The notes below the pieces were generated by a model that made no database searches, was not told where the DNA came from, and worked only from the letters and a program-made list of their open reading frames with translations. DNA of 64,000 bases, taken from assembly GCA_018806985.1 (NCBI GenBank), contig JADANN010000429.1:124001-188000 (forward strand), read 5' to 3'. This stretch comes from Angiostrongylus vasorum. Its lineage: Eukaryota; Nematoda; Chromadorea; Rhabditida; Metastrongylidae. Each line of letters begins with the position of its first letter. Positions within the stretch are counted from its first letter, which is position 1. Both the position numbers and the translations under genes were made by a program. Below, one piece after another: positions 24,101 to 39,100 of this stretch.

Positions 24101-27100
24101 GCCGACCCCGGAGAGATGAAGGGCTTAGTGGACCATGGGCGATGGGAACGATTCCAAGTGTATTGCAGGGCGCCTCCGACCACTGTTCCACACGCGCCCC
24201 CTGTACAACTGATACGAAATAAAAAATAAACAGATATAAAGAACTGTTCAGAAGAAAGCAAAGTATTGAAAGTCACTCGATATCGGAGAAATCTAGAAAG
24301 CTAAAATACCTCACCGAGAAATAAGTGTTGATCGTGTGGTTGATGCCATAGCAGTAAGCACTTGCTTATCTTGCTCCTTACTTTCCAGAAAGGCTGTGTA
24401 AGCGCTATTCCATGCTTGATGACCCCCCCTGGCGAACACCTTCATTCAAAATCAGCTCAAAAAGTTCGAGTGATGGCCTAAAAACAACCAAATCACAGAG
24501 GTGTCAATAGACCCCGAGGTAACGAAATACAATCGAAGCAGAAGAGTGGTTCATATTCATCCCAGCAAAACACCCAGACTGAGATCATCGACATCTCCAA
24601 TTTAAAAAGCAGCCAAATCTACGTGAGGAAATAAGTGATAGAAATCGCAGTGGTCTTTGATGAATCGAGTTCCAAGGTGGTACCTACCTCAAATACACAG
24701 CTGGGCTAAATACGCCCTCCCACGGGCAGGAAAAAAAAATTGTAAAATTAGCAACAAATCCATTGAAACAAATCATATCAATATAGCAACATACTAGTAA
24801 ACGACGATTATACCGATATTTGTACCATTGTTGGTAAAGAAAAAAGGTTATTTCTAGTTTAAGTTATTCTCAACACAAAATCATCACTTCTTGTCCTTCA
24901 TGATCAATTCTTTATACCGAAGATGAGCTTGCTTAATACAATCCTGATTTCTTAGGCGGCAAGCATTTCTGATCAATGCCACCTATAAGGAGAACGTTTA
25001 GTTTTTCAGTAAACATTAAAGGACGCTGGAAGAAAGGCGAACATTGTGAAAGTATTGTACCTGTAAGCCTCTCTGAGCAGGCGTCATTGAAGTGTTCCTG
25101 CTCCATCCTATCCTTTCGTACGGCCGAGCAACCAATGTCCTTTGAAAGTCCTGAAGATTTTCCTCTTTCTGATAGTTATCGTGCTCGAGCGTACATATTA
25201 TCACCTATCTGCAAAAAATGATGAAAGCGTAAAGAACTAGCAAACAACAAACTGCAAAGAGCTATCAATGATTGTGATAAAAGCGTTCACATATTTTCAC
25301 TGACCTAAACGGTTTATTTAGGGAAAATGCAAGCCTTACCATCGATTCCATATATTCTTTTTTTTAGTCTGCCATTCATTTAATCAGTGAACTTTGATGA
25401 AGACTTCAGGTCGTGTTAATTCGACTGGGAGGAAAACGTCATCAACTTTAGATAGAACTTGATTACATCGTTGGTTACAGGCAGTTGAGATAGAGACAAT
25501 AGCGCGTTCGTTCCCCACCATAGGCACCTGCGGTCCAGGGTTTTGCAAATATCTCAGCTTCGATGAAGTTATATTTCGCAATATACCCTGCCATCAAAAA
25601 AGAGTAGGCAGTAAGTAAAAAGGTTAAAATTGTGGTTACAGGCAGTCTCCGTCCGTTCCACGTTACTTTCAGTCTTCTTCGAAAGTTTAGCCTTTATGTG
25701 AAAATTCTGCTATTGGAAACAAAAGACGGTGTTTCAGTTATTTTGAAAGGTTATAGAGAGCAGTAAAAAAGGATAAAAGGTTAAATTCTCGGCATTGATG
25801 GTCAATACTTCAGGGATGTGCCATACATTCGACTTCACCAAGCATCTTTAGAGACTATTGAATGTATATCTGGCCAATGCAATGACTGGTGCTAGCCTGC
25901 CCATGTATTATGTCAGTGCTATAATCCTCCCAGACAACTGTGGTATCAATTTTTCGACCGCGAAGGCATGGAGGGTTTCGTGAGCCTGAATCGTGGTATC
26001 GAACGAACACTACGTGTGTACTGCAGTGCTCCCTCTAACTACTGCGTTAAATGCGCTCCATAAAGTATATACTTGGGCACTTGGACGGCCAGTCCTCACT
26101 GGTTGTGCGGACCCCAGCATAGGCTCCATTTTTCGGAGATTTGCTGGTTAAGCGATTGTGGTTCCCTGGAATCCCGAGCTCAGCATGGCCAAAATCTGCC
26201 CCCCGGTTCTTCACCACCACGGCAGTCGCAGACCTTGTGGATCAGAGCGAGATTTGCCACCATGCGATTTTGATATCAGGACGGTGGTAGATCCTGGCAT
26301 TGGTTTTCTCTTAGCTGGGCTTCCTGGTAGAAACGTCGGGCTCCTTCTCAGCTTAGGAGACCATGCCGAGGGACGAATCCCACCGCTGTACATCACAGGC
26401 CGACACGCAATAACACCTCCTAACCATGATGAGGTGGTAAAGCGTTGGGAGGCCATAGAGCAGATATGGATTCAATATGAGAGTGACAAAGTTTGTGTTA
26501 TTGCTGACATCGTGTACCAAACAATAGTCTGCACACTTGCTTTCTGCAAATGCTGCTCACCACAACAACATCGACGTGGTCGAAGAGACCATCTACTTTT
26601 GATATTGCACCATGGACTGAAGAAAACTGTTAAGCTATGAAGTTCACTGTATCAGTTTAGAACCACTTGAAATACCTGAAAGTGAGATAATTTTGAGAAC
26701 TTAGGGCAGCTCAAGAAAAATGAAGAATTCAGCATTGGACGATCGATCCTCTTTTGATGCACCGTGAACTTGATTCCATTTTTAGCACTGTAGAGGTGAA
26801 TGATTGCTTATGTGGCCCACATAATGACTTGTGGAGAGGTATCGATGTATCAAAGAAGTGTTCGTATTTTCTGTGAGCAGTGAAGTAAAGACGAGTCATC
26901 TAAACATCTACGTAGGTGCGGCGTAGGGAGGTACGCACATTTCCTTCCCATACTTCGCTTCTTTTTTTCGTCTCCCTTCAATGGCAGGACATTTAGCTGT
27001 TTATAATTCCTTATTTCACTTACTTTATAAACCGCTAGATAGACTTCCTGCTACTAAATAAATGACTATGCACCAAATTTCCATTAGGGAAACAAAAAGA

Positions 27101-30100
27101 ACACTCACCCTGAAAATGTTTACAAAAGGAGTCTCCTGAATGAGGTTATCTATGTAGTTCATATGCGCGCTGATCGCCAGCCCATACGGAGTAATCCATT
27201 TCTTCTAAATTGGAATCCTATCGCGTACACATTTCTTGGAAATCGTATACCAATCAATAGGTCAAAAAAGAAGGAACCTGAGGCATACTGTAGAAGATTG
27301 AGGTACGCTTTGATGTTAAGTTTTAAGGACATTGCGAAATCGAACGCATCAACGAGAACCATTGTCCGTTCGACAGCCGAAAGCACCTTTAATACCGATC
27401 CATTTAAGAGAATATCGTTATCTGTACATCGATTTTCGAACAGATTTGTTGCCAGATTTCTTGACATTTCAGCACATTGTGTTGAGTCAAAAATGACAGT
27501 GGATTGAAAGCGATCATGTGGTTGCCCTAAGACGAGTGCAACCTGTGGTTTGGCCTTCCGTTTGTGCTGCACCAGAATAAACTAGGCGTGCTTGGGTATG
27601 TGCTGCACTTGGTAGAAACATTTGTTCTGATTTTAGATTACGCACTGGAATTGTGTGCTGCCGGAACAAATTGTAATCATGCCCCTTTCCTAGATTCTCA
27701 TGAATATTCACAAACGAATTCCCTAATGCGGACAACCTTTGGCGTTGATCAGTCTTTTACAAATACTCTAGGCCATCTAATCAATTAAGCTCCATAGAGG
27801 CAACTCAAAGGAGATTTCGCACATACAGTGACTTGCAAAAAAAGCTTAGTGATGTATCGACTTGGAGCTTTCATACTCCTAGAGATGTCTGGCGCGATTT
27901 TCTAACTGCAGAAGGACGCATGCCCTACTGATCTCAAAGCGAGAAATCGAACCAATGAGCACATATGCTCAGCAGGGATCCTCTGACGACTACGCTCCTT
28001 GTTGCTCTACAATTTATGTGGTATATGACATCTTTGACGTTGTAGTTCTGTATGGTATTCACTAAATGGAGAGGGAAGAAATAATTATTTCGCATGATTT
28101 AGAGGCAAAATAAATGTTTTTTTTAATATTTAACCTATTATGCTTGCAACCGAGCCCAGAAGAAAGTGTATACGAACTATCTTTCTTTGCATTTATGAGC
28201 TTAAACGAGGTTGCTCAGGGAAAAGACTATATTGTTCCCAAAGTCCACGAGACTCCACCTTCTTCAGAGCGACGGTGTTTCGAATCTGATCGAGTCAACA
28301 GTCGTTGTTCCTCGTGATTTGTGTCTTCACAGTCACCTCAAACAACATTCGCATGGTATTCCACGCCATCAGATTCATTTGCGTGCTACCACGAAGACCC
28401 AGTACGGAAGAGAGAACTGCTGTGGACATCCGATTTGAACTACTATTCGGATTACTGCTGCTCTGAAGAATGCGAAGGTGCCGAAATGTTACCCGAAATA
28501 AAATGCTTTTATTAATAACCCCGTTCAAGCATATGAATACATTAAAAATCTGATTAATCAGGATACTCTTTTGGATTTTCGTCAATTTTTATTTACTGCC
28601 TACTAATTTTTTAATGGCAGGGTGTTGTGTGAAAGATAACCACAATGTTGCTGAGACATTTGCAAAACTCCGGACCGCTAATGTCTGCAGTGGGGACCGA
28701 ATACGCCATTACACCCTTTCCGGGGGCTAACGCGTTCACCACCACACCATGCGAGTCCTTCGTTTGGCCTGTCCACCAGCCGTCTTATTGATCTATTGGC
28801 GCTATCAGCAGTCAAACGGGACTGATCGTCAACTCCCTTTGGATTGTTTAGCTTACATGAGGGTTCTTATATAAATGGTTAAGGCGAAGTTGGTAGGGCT
28901 GCCGAGGTTAATTGGAAGTCGGTTTAGTAACAGTACTGGATAGTCCAGTTGGCGACTTTAAATAAATGATTGAGAATCGCTACATCACTCCTCTTTGCAC
29001 GTACCGTGTGATCAGATAGCAGTTGTTTTGCAAGTTCTGCATAGTTTTTTGCGTCGTACAGTACTCTAACGTAGCTCAGGCTACCTGCGTTTGCTACCAC
29101 CCACTTGGAGCTCTTCAACAACGGCCAGCTTACTGAAATTGTCAAGATGTTGAACAGAAGAATACCCAATGGACGTGATGAATTCAATGATGATGAATAT
29201 AGGGTACGTAATGGGTAGTCAACACTTAAACAGTTTATTATTCTCAGAAAGAAATTGCTACAAGTCTTCAGCCTTTAACTCTAAGTTCAATAAGCGTTGT
29301 CCATGTCATATAACAATACAGTACTAAGTAAGTAGAGAAAAAGTAAAGCAAGGATTCTGCTCCACTTTTGCCAAATACTCGAGACACAACTACAATAGAT
29401 TTTTTGGAGATAGTGTATTACCACGCGATCTTTTTATGCTCATCCGCCACCCGTTGAGTAGAATCCATGTTCGTTCCGAGGAGTATTTTGTAGCCTACCT
29501 ATATCATCATTAAATCTTACCTTTGTTTTGGCTGGCCTTCATCCACTGTAATCGCGACTCGGGTTGACTATCGGTTCGGTAATGTATGGGAATGGTCCAT
29601 TTGGTGTCGTCGTCCCTCATTCCATCGTGTATGAAATGACGAGTCTAGATACTGTGCAATTTCGCTCGGATCACACTCAACACAAGCCAGTACTCTCACG
29701 AACGGCTAGTCATCTCGAGTAAATTCCTATCCTAAGTAGTTTTTTCTTATTTTTAATTGAACGTTAGAGTAACTTCTTTATTCCTTCTTCTTATTGTAAT
29801 ATTTCAATTCCAAGAATCTGAAGTTTTTCCTTTACATGGCAATGTAGGGCTCGTGTGGCGCAGTGGTTGGAGGTGCCACTGCGACACACACGTGGAATCG
29901 ATCCCCACGCCCATGGCCCACCAAGCCTTCCATTGCTCCGGGGTCAGCAAATTGGTACCAGACTTGTCTGGGAGGATAGCAGCACTGGCTCGATGCATCG
30001 GTAGGCCACCGCGAATCATTGTAAAGGCCAGATATACATTCAATCACCTTCAACGATACTTAATGAAGTCGAATGCATGGCGCATCCCTCAGGCGCGAGT

Positions 30101-33100
30101 TTTTTAAATTTCAAATTATTTCTCTGAACTCAGTGGGATCCGATTAACTGCGAGCCGCTTCATCAAAAAAATTTAGCGAAAAATAACAAAACATCTACTG
30201 ACCTGATTGTGAACGGTGATCTCCTTGTCAGACAACGTGACAAAAATCTCCGGACATCCGGCCTGCTTGATGTAAGCGTTTGCCACATTTTTGAAGGGAA
30301 ATTCCGTGGGGAAGAACGGCGTGCTGAAATCGAGGGTGGGATTCATTCAAGATAGGATTTAGCTCGGTCAGGATTAGATTCATCCGTCTTATATCTGACA
30401 TCACTTGAGCATTCGACACTATTCTTTATTTAAAATTTCTCTGCTCCTTTACATTACCTTTATATGATATTCTGTACTTACGGCTTCTATTTCTATAAAA
30501 AAAGAAAGAGGCAAAGATAAGAAAAAACCTGGAAAACATTGCAGTTTTTGAGCAGATGAAAACAATCCGAGGGGACAAGTACATCAGGTTTTTCCAACCT
30601 TTTTCGACGATTTCCCATAAATCTGATCCTTTTGCGTTAACGTACGCGTATTTGTTAAGGTATTCGAAGAGTGACCGCCGGAACTTTCGTTTACCCACCA
30701 AGGATTCAACCATTCGTATGACCACAGACGCCTGCAAAATTGTCCCTTGTATTTTTAAAGAAATTAAGTTCTTTTTGTCAATAAATGAGATGTGATCAGC
30801 AGGAGATGAATAAATTGTGTCCGACGGCAGTTCGAAGACGATTCTTCAGTTGGAACTTACTGGAAAACCGTCCCTTAACACAAAAGTAGTTAAATACTGG
30901 AGTTTGGGATGAATAAATCTTGCCATTAACACTTTCACCATTATTGCAAGAACATCAAATCAACAAACATTTACTTTTTAATTCCAGGGCTAGATCTCAG
31001 TGCCATTTCTTTTGTTTGGAAAAAATACAGTCACTAAGAAGTATAACTTTCTTTTAATGATGCTGAGATATTTGCAAAACTCCGGACCGCAGGGTTTTTT
31101 CGTACCCCACCGCAGACACCTGCGGTCCGGAGTTTTGCAAATGTCTCAACGTCATTAAAAAAGTTAGATTTCGCAATACATACCCTGCCGTTAAAAAAGA
31201 GTAGGCAGTAAATAATAAGTTAAAACAGTCACTAAGAGCTTTCGTTTTCTTCCCAGGGAATATTCAGTCTGCTTAACTTATTATTACTGCCTATTATTTT
31301 TTAAGGAGCGTGTGGCGCAGTGGTCGGAGGCGCCTGCAAGACGCACGTGGAATCGATCCCCGTGTATATGGCCCACCAAGCCTTCCATCCCTTCGGGGTC
31401 GGTAAATTAGTACCAGACTTGTCTGGGAGGATAACAGCACTGGCTCGATACAACGGTAGGCCACCGCGACTCATTGTAAAGCCCAGATATGCATTCCATC
31501 ACCTCCAAACGATGTTTAGTGAAGTCAAATGTATGGCGCATCCCTCACGGATTGATCAACGCCGGGAGCTTTATCCTTTATTACTTTTTATGGCAGGGTA
31601 TTATGCGAAATACGACCAAAATGATGTTGAGATATCTGGAAAACCCCACCGCAGGCTAATCTTCATCCAGTGATCACCCCTTCTGTGATCTCAATTGCTT
31701 CCCATTGCTTCCCACTGGACCATCGAGGACCCTGCATCGGCTTTCTCCCAGCCAGTTTCTAATCTTTTTACCTATCTATATTCAATCCTAACGGTGTTAT
31801 CGTCAATCGCCTATCAGTGGGAATAATCTGGAGAACACAAAATGGCTTTTATGAACATCACAGCTTCATTGTGATTACACTTCACATAATGCCCACTCTG
31901 TTTTGATATGACCACATCACATGATTTCGTATCTTATTTTTATGCCTTCAAATATTGTACCTGGCTGGGAAGTGTTCCTGGGTGTTGGACTGCGGTAAGC
32001 AGATATGAGTTCATCACCCAGCAGGGTCTCCCAATCTGAGAGACAAGTCTGAAGTCTTCATCCCGAACCCTAGGTAGGAATAGACTTGAAATTCCATGGA
32101 ACCACATTGGCTAAGCCAGCAAAGCTCCACCCTTAGTACCCTGACGAATTGGGTGCTCCCATGCACAACGACATGCGGTGAGAGGCGATTAACCCTTGTG
32201 TTCAAAGGATCTTATTGGAAACGAACAAAACGAGCACGCCTATGGTATGCCATGGCGACTGCTTCTTGCTGTGCACCTATAACACCATAACAGTCCCTTA
32301 AGGCGCCGAGCATTATACTCTTCTTGGGACACGAAAAGCAGGATGGCCGTCATAGACTAGTTAGATGTTGGAACCTTTGTCACTCGCAAAGCGATTTTTC
32401 GCCATGGAATGTTCGAGGTCTATGTTGTATACCCATCTATTGCCATCAGGTCACTTCATACGAAATCCTACCGCCGCTCTGAACAATCATCGTTCCCGAG
32501 TTCCATACCAAAAGAGTTAGTATCATCATCAACTGTTACTCACCAATTTGTGCAGTTGATGAGAACGAACTGGAAGCGTTTTACAATCAGTTGGAAGAAG
32601 TAATCCGCAACGAGAAATCCTTCTATAAATTTGTTGTCGGAGACGTCACCGTCAGAATAGGAACGGCCAACGAAAATAAATGCAGGATAGGAAAACACGG
32701 AATAGGTGAAAGTGGAAACCGTCTCGTAAGTCTCCTGTCAGTATCTTTTTGTGTGAATTCATTTTCGAGATTAGAGAGAATCACCGATGCACATGGGGTA
32801 CTTCTACCGAGACGACTCATGCGGAGATCGATTATTATTCTCACGAACAGAAAGTGGTGCGTCTTTGACACCTCAATGGTATCTGGCAACTGTGCTGAAC
32901 CTTATCACCGCTTGTCCCTAAGAAGATTCGATTATGCTATAAGTCGAATAAGTCGGAAAAGAACTCCTGTCATCATCCAAGGAAAACCAAACAAATCATG
33001 AATAATTTTCAATAACGCTTTCCTCATATGACTGACGGGTAAACAGAAGACATCACCGTGAACTGCAAGTTGCTTGTCGGAGGATCTCAAATTTGAGCTC

Positions 33101-36100
33101 CCCTCAGCTCCTCAGACAAGAAGTTCAAACCACATCTCTGTTACTACTAAGGAGTTGGTCGAAAAAAGGACAATGAATTGCGATCATATTGCAACACAGC
33201 CAACACTGCTGATAATAAATGCTAGCTGTAAAAGATTTTTCAGAACGATTCACAACGGTATAGACAGAAAAAAGGCACTGGAAGGACAGCAAAAGCGATT
33301 TAGTATGAAGTATGCCGTCGGGATCATTGCAACTATTATGTTCCGCTATTCACCCTAATGAATGGAGATGGGACTTACGAAGGCTACCCTTTTGTGCATG
33401 TCGAAGACCTTGGATGCCTCACAACCAGTTGAGCAAGCGGTATCCCTGATAAGGATTTTGCTCCATGATCCAGACTGCAACCGTATCATCGGTCATAAAG
33501 GCCTGTCGGAAGTACCATCGGTCTTTTGCCCTAACCTTTTCGACTACTAGAAAACGTTCGACAGCGTCGACAGGGAATGCAATCCTATCAGCGGTCGTCA
33601 GAGCGAAGAGAGGGTCCGTCCCATACACGAACACTAGCAGACTTATATACAGCACAAATAAGCAGCTTCTTCATCGGCCCCCTAACCATATGGCTGATAC
33701 AATGTCGCCAAAGCTGTTTACCTGCGGACTGCACTGAGTAACGAACTCACACGGTGGGACGAGAAGTGCACACACATTGAAGTAAAATTCCCATCAAATT
33801 TCTGCTTCGCGGATGGCATTGTCATCTTTTCGAGGAGTACCAGTGAAGCAGAGAAAATGCTTAATCAATTCAGTTGAGCATCAAACACGATTGGATTACG
33901 TATAAATAGGAGAAGACCTGGTTCATAAAGAACTCATGGTGGGAAGGTAAAAGCGAAGTGGATGGCTTTCGCGCTACGGGCAGCCCCTTGTATGTGTATA
34001 TCAAACGTTTAGTGAACATGCGCAGCAACATGAAAGAGGAATTAGAAATAAGAAGGAAAGCAGGATAAACCACATTGAGGCCTCTCAAAAAAGACCACTG
34101 ATTAACCAGTGGATACAAAACTCAGCACTTGCTTATTCCATTCAGTAGTCCAACCAGAACATTGTAATGCAGCAGAGACGTGGGCTGATACTTCAAAGAC
34201 TTCAAAAAAGTCCGCACATTACCGACAGAATGCTTAAACGATGTCTTTTGAAATTTAACCAACGCTCACAACGTTCTACGGAAATGCACAGCGTAGATAT
34301 ACGAAAGCTGTTCCACTTTTTGCCGTCCAGGAGAATATTCATCAATAGCCAGGCACAGATTAGCCGCCTACACAGTAAGAAGAACGAAAAGAACAGTGGA
34401 GTAGACTCCAAGAGAGTGCAACACCCCTCTTGGAAGAACATCCAAACCATGTGCAGACGTGTTCGTGGCTGACGTAGCCATTTGCACTCGCAGATGGCAA
34501 CGGTTTGGGAACTACGGGATGGGCACAGCGACAGCCACCGTATTAGAAGTCTACCACCCTCATGGACGAAAATTCGGCGAGAGAAAAATGAATGGAAATT
34601 ATGCTGGGGGCCCCCAAAACCAATGAAAAAAGGGCAATATAAGTACTCAAATAATTTGGTATTTTTATGGACTTTCACGCACGGTGTTGTCATCTAATGA
34701 ACAACGAAAGTAACTTTACTTGTAACCCCAAGCATAGGGTTTATTCCAATCGCTCAGGGAGTCTATCCTATCATTCATGTATTCTTGCTTACAATATAAA
34801 AGGTAGAGCAACATCTCTTCAAGGATGCACTGGACATTTGACTTCACTGAGCATCGTGAGAAGTGACCCTACACAATGACTCGCGGTGATCTACCGATGT
34901 ATAGAATCGGTACTCCTACCTCCCTTAAACTCTGGTACAAATTTGCCGACCCCGGAAGGATGAAAGGCTTAGTGAACCAGGATCGTGGAACCGATCCCAT
35001 GTGTACGGTAGCGCGCCTCTAGCCACTGCGCTACATTTCCACCTATAGTTCATTATTGTGTGTCATTGTGCTTTGTATGCACTTTAAAACCTTCATCTAC
35101 ATGCCATTTCAAAGGTCCATGAAATCCACCAATTCCCAAGCCGCACATTAGAATTGATTTTAGGTAGAGAACCCATCCCTTCTGAAATCTTTTTTGTCCT
35201 CCACGACCAAACTTCTTAGTTTGGCAATATTTGTACGTATTCACCGTTTCTCTCTTATAGTAATACATTAGTTTATTGCTGTAGTTCCTCTTGCTCTCAT
35301 CTAATTGTTTCCTTTCTTATGTTATTGTCGCTGCTGATATTGTTACTATGTTACTCTTACAGTAATAATATTTATATATAATAAATATAAAAGTGTAATT
35401 AGATAAGTTCGTGGTATGAACTGTGGCAACAATAGAAGATCTGTGTAACTGGGCAGAAGAACGAAGTCATTCACATAAAGTATTCAGTACAGAATAGAAA
35501 TATCTCACGTTGTAGTGAACCTTATCTATTGTGACAAAAGAGCTGATAAAGGCAGTCTTACGTGTTCTTGCTCTCTAACAGAAATCCTGAAGTTTTCCCA
35601 CCTTTTTGGTAGCTCATAACGTCAAATAGTGACCGTATTTTGAAGGTGTGACTGGAGACGGGACGTGAACCACGTAGTATGTCTGCTGCATGACTTGGTA
35701 ACACGCTTTTCATATAGAATTGTGTCATCTGACCAAAACACTCCTTTGACAGTATTAAATACGAGTAGTCATAATTCTCGCAGTAATTTATCAAACATTG
35801 TCTCTTCATCTCACAGCGCTAATGGCGAAACTTATGCAAACTGTTCGCCATCACTGAATCATCGGAATGCTAAGACATGAGCAAAATCAGTTACACTTGG
35901 AACCCGCCATTACCCTTGCCCGTGCTCACGTTCTATCCAACACACAAACCGACGCCTTTGCTTTGCGTTCCTCTCTCAGCCACATTTTTTAATTTAATGA
36001 TGCTATCGATAAGTCAACGGAAATTATTTGGCCTTCATCGATCGGCATCGAACCCAGTTAAGCTGAAGCTACAGTTAAAATGATGACGCCTTAGCTTCTA

Positions 36101-39100
36101 TTCACTGCCTATTTCTTTTTTTTTGAGGCAAGGTACGGTGTGAGGTACAATCACGCGGATAGTGAGATATAAGCACCATTCGATGATAGCATCTATTAAA
36201 TAAAAACAAGGCTGAGAGAGAGCAAGGATCTCGGTTGCTATAGTGGATAGCACGCGAGTTTCCTTAAAGGATAATTGCGGCTTCGGAGCGCACCTGAGGT
36301 TCCGATTCTTGCTCATGTCTTCCATGTGGTTGTAATTTATATGTTATTGTGCCATGGAAAAAGAAAATGCAGCAAGTAAAGATTGATTAAAGCATCGCAA
36401 CTAAACCAACTGAAGTTTTTGAACGTATGCAAAATTTCCATTTGAAAAACCATTGCCACAACAGTGCATAGAGCGCCATCTTGAGGATTGAGGGACTAGG
36501 ATTCGAGACAAATTTGACATTGGTCAACTACATAAATTTTCAAACTATTCATAGAACCCTATGAATTTCACCCACTATATTCCACTGAGGATACAGTCGA
36601 TCCACGCATACAAACTCAAAATAGGTAGCAAAACCTTCGTTTAGCCATAAATCGTTCCACCAGTCCATCGTCACCAGGTTACCAAACCACTGCAAATAAA
36701 ACATCGTGACTTCATCGAGAGCCATTAAATACTATTCATTTCTTTACAACTGAGAACTTCTCACAGATTATTTGGGCAATGAGCTTCAGTTCTCCTGAAT
36801 CTAATCGTTCTGCTAGGTCTTCAAAATGAGCGAAAAACACTATTGGGATGGATTATTTTCGGAATACTCAACTTCTAAGCTATCTCGCTAGAAAGAAGTT
36901 ACTGGTTAAGAAAAAGAATCAACTCCGATTTTTCACTGGCCTACCTGATGGGCGACTTCGTGACAGATTATGAGTGCAACTTGCTCCTTTTGCTTAAGAA
37001 TTTTTATGCCATCAGCATAAAGCAGTCCGGTGTAACGAAATGTCATCAGTCCCCCAGTTTTCCATGGCGCCTGATTCAAAATCGTCCAATCCCACCAAGT
37101 CTGTAAATTTCCCCCATTTCACTGAATCCAAGCAAGCTTTCACTCTTACACTCATTCAATCCAAGTCAGTAATTTTCCATAATCGGGTACGAGAACGAGG
37201 ATCAGGTTGGCGGAAACGATGTGGTTTGCGAAAAGTTCTGTTAAATACTCTGAAGGCAGTAATGTCCTACATTCGACTGTAGTTCGTTCATTATGAACAT
37301 ATTCATTTGCAAATAAGACAACAAGAGCGTTTATCTATAACATCGTCTCTTCTCCACTACCCGGACTCCTATTTAGCCATCCCGAGCCATTACGGTGGTC
37401 CCAGTAGATTTTGTATTCATCCCACTTACACATTCAGCCAATTTCAGCTGAATTATGCGTTTGGCGACCAATTCTTTTTTAATAATCTGCGCTTCACATA
37501 ACAATTGAAAACGATTTTTGCTGGATACATCCACCGTGGTACCAGCAAATCAATTCGAAGTCCTACGTAGCGAAGTCGTGTTCCAAATCCGCTTTTTTCA
37601 GTTGAATATGTTCGATCTTGTTTACGCGAAACGTCGTCCCTTCCTTAATGGCTGTCATACTGCTTGATTATTGACCAGTTTTCGTCTCCTGTTTAACAAC
37701 AGGTGATCATTCTCTATTAACCAAAGCCCATGATGATTCTAAAACCTGTCAATGAAAATATTGCTCCTCATACGGAGAATTCTCATGGAAGCAGCCATCG
37801 CCACACATCACATTCTTTTACACGGATTAACACCTGCCTTATCGATGTCTATTAGAGCTACAAGCTTGCTTATTATCGTTGCTCACTTTACAAAATAATT
37901 CTCAACCATATGGCTGTTGTCTGTTTATAAAATCTGATGAACATTCGTTTCGAGCGATGATTTTGAAAGCTGATAAATAAATGAACCGGAGATTTTTCCG
38001 CACTCCAAGCTTGTTAACAAACGGTTCATCAACCTCTGACGAAAGAAAGGCACTCGTAGATCGGAGACCTCCTTAGGTGAACAGGTGGGCGTCTGAGCTG
38101 GCGCTTCGTGCATACCGCTACTTACATAGGTAGCTTGAAGGGATAGTATGTCAAAGTGTTAGGTACAACAACACACCAAGAAATATGCTCGTTCTTGGTA
38201 ATGTGATTCTTCAACAGCATCTACTCAACAAAAACATACCGATCTTTTCTAGCTGATATGGTATGTTTGAGTACTCTTCAAAATATTCCAGTGCACGAAT
38301 AGCCGTGTCCAGGCCAAATTCAGATTGATCCTTGATAATGTCCTGCGGCGCATACACTCTCACCTGAATCCTAACAAATTTATCATCCGTGGTCTTTGCA
38401 GATGAGCCTAGAAGCGACATGGAAAGTAAGGATAAAGGGATATGGTGTTCGGCGTTGGGCAATCTAGTAGTCCGTTAGGGAAACGCCATGCATTCTACTA
38501 TTAAGCATCATGAAGGTGTTTAGTTGATATTTGGTCTAAACATTGCCTTGATGGAGTTTGCTGATGCATCATTTCAGTGTTTTTATCTTTCTCGAGAACA
38601 AAAATGCCTATTCATCCACTGCTGAGCGATAGGGAGTTGTTACACAATGAGCGGAATCGGGCCACCAACGGTGATGCCCCGTATTACTGCCCACAGCTAG
38701 CCATCATGAAGATGTGCCATTTTTTTTAACAACGTTCGTGCACAGTAGAAAATAATTCTTCTCAAAGGCACGTACTAGTATAACAAAAATTTCAGCTTTG
38801 ATCAGTCCCTGATGGATGCGCCATACATTCGACTTCATCAAGTAAAGTTAGTAGTGATTGAATGCATATCTAGTTTACAGAATGACTCGTCGTGGGACGG
38901 GCTACCGATCTATAGAGTCAGTACTGCAGTGCTCTCAGACAGATCTGGTACTAATTTGGCTACCCCGAAGGGAGGGAAGGCTTTGAGAGTCCAGAGCGTG
39001 GGATGGAACCTGTGTATATTGCGGAGCACCTTTAAGCACCGCACTACACCCGTCTCCTATAACAAATTAATATATTAATCTACTCAGGTTTCTCATATGG

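Noticed and set aside
25061..25150. A further frameshift in exon 17 (another frame reads [13 protein letters not shown] after RIGW)
   Set aside because: The uninterrupted frame runs through the whole exon and joins exon 18 in phase 0, so no correction is needed.
26158..26640. 160-residue open frame on the plus strand
   Set aside because: It crosses a reversed family C repeat and then unique sequence; the corresponding frame is broken in other copies and has no protein motif.
28924..29004. Continuation of exon 14 as [19 protein letters not shown], resembling the next family segment
   Set aside because: The donor ACG|GTACGT precedes it, and exon 15 supplies the same segment with better conservation. 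Keeping both would duplicate it.
29850..29925. Functional tRNA gene
   Set aside because: A- and B-box-like sequences are present, but no cloverleaf with acceptor and anticodon stems can be drawn, and the unit recurs as a 280-bp dispersed repeat.
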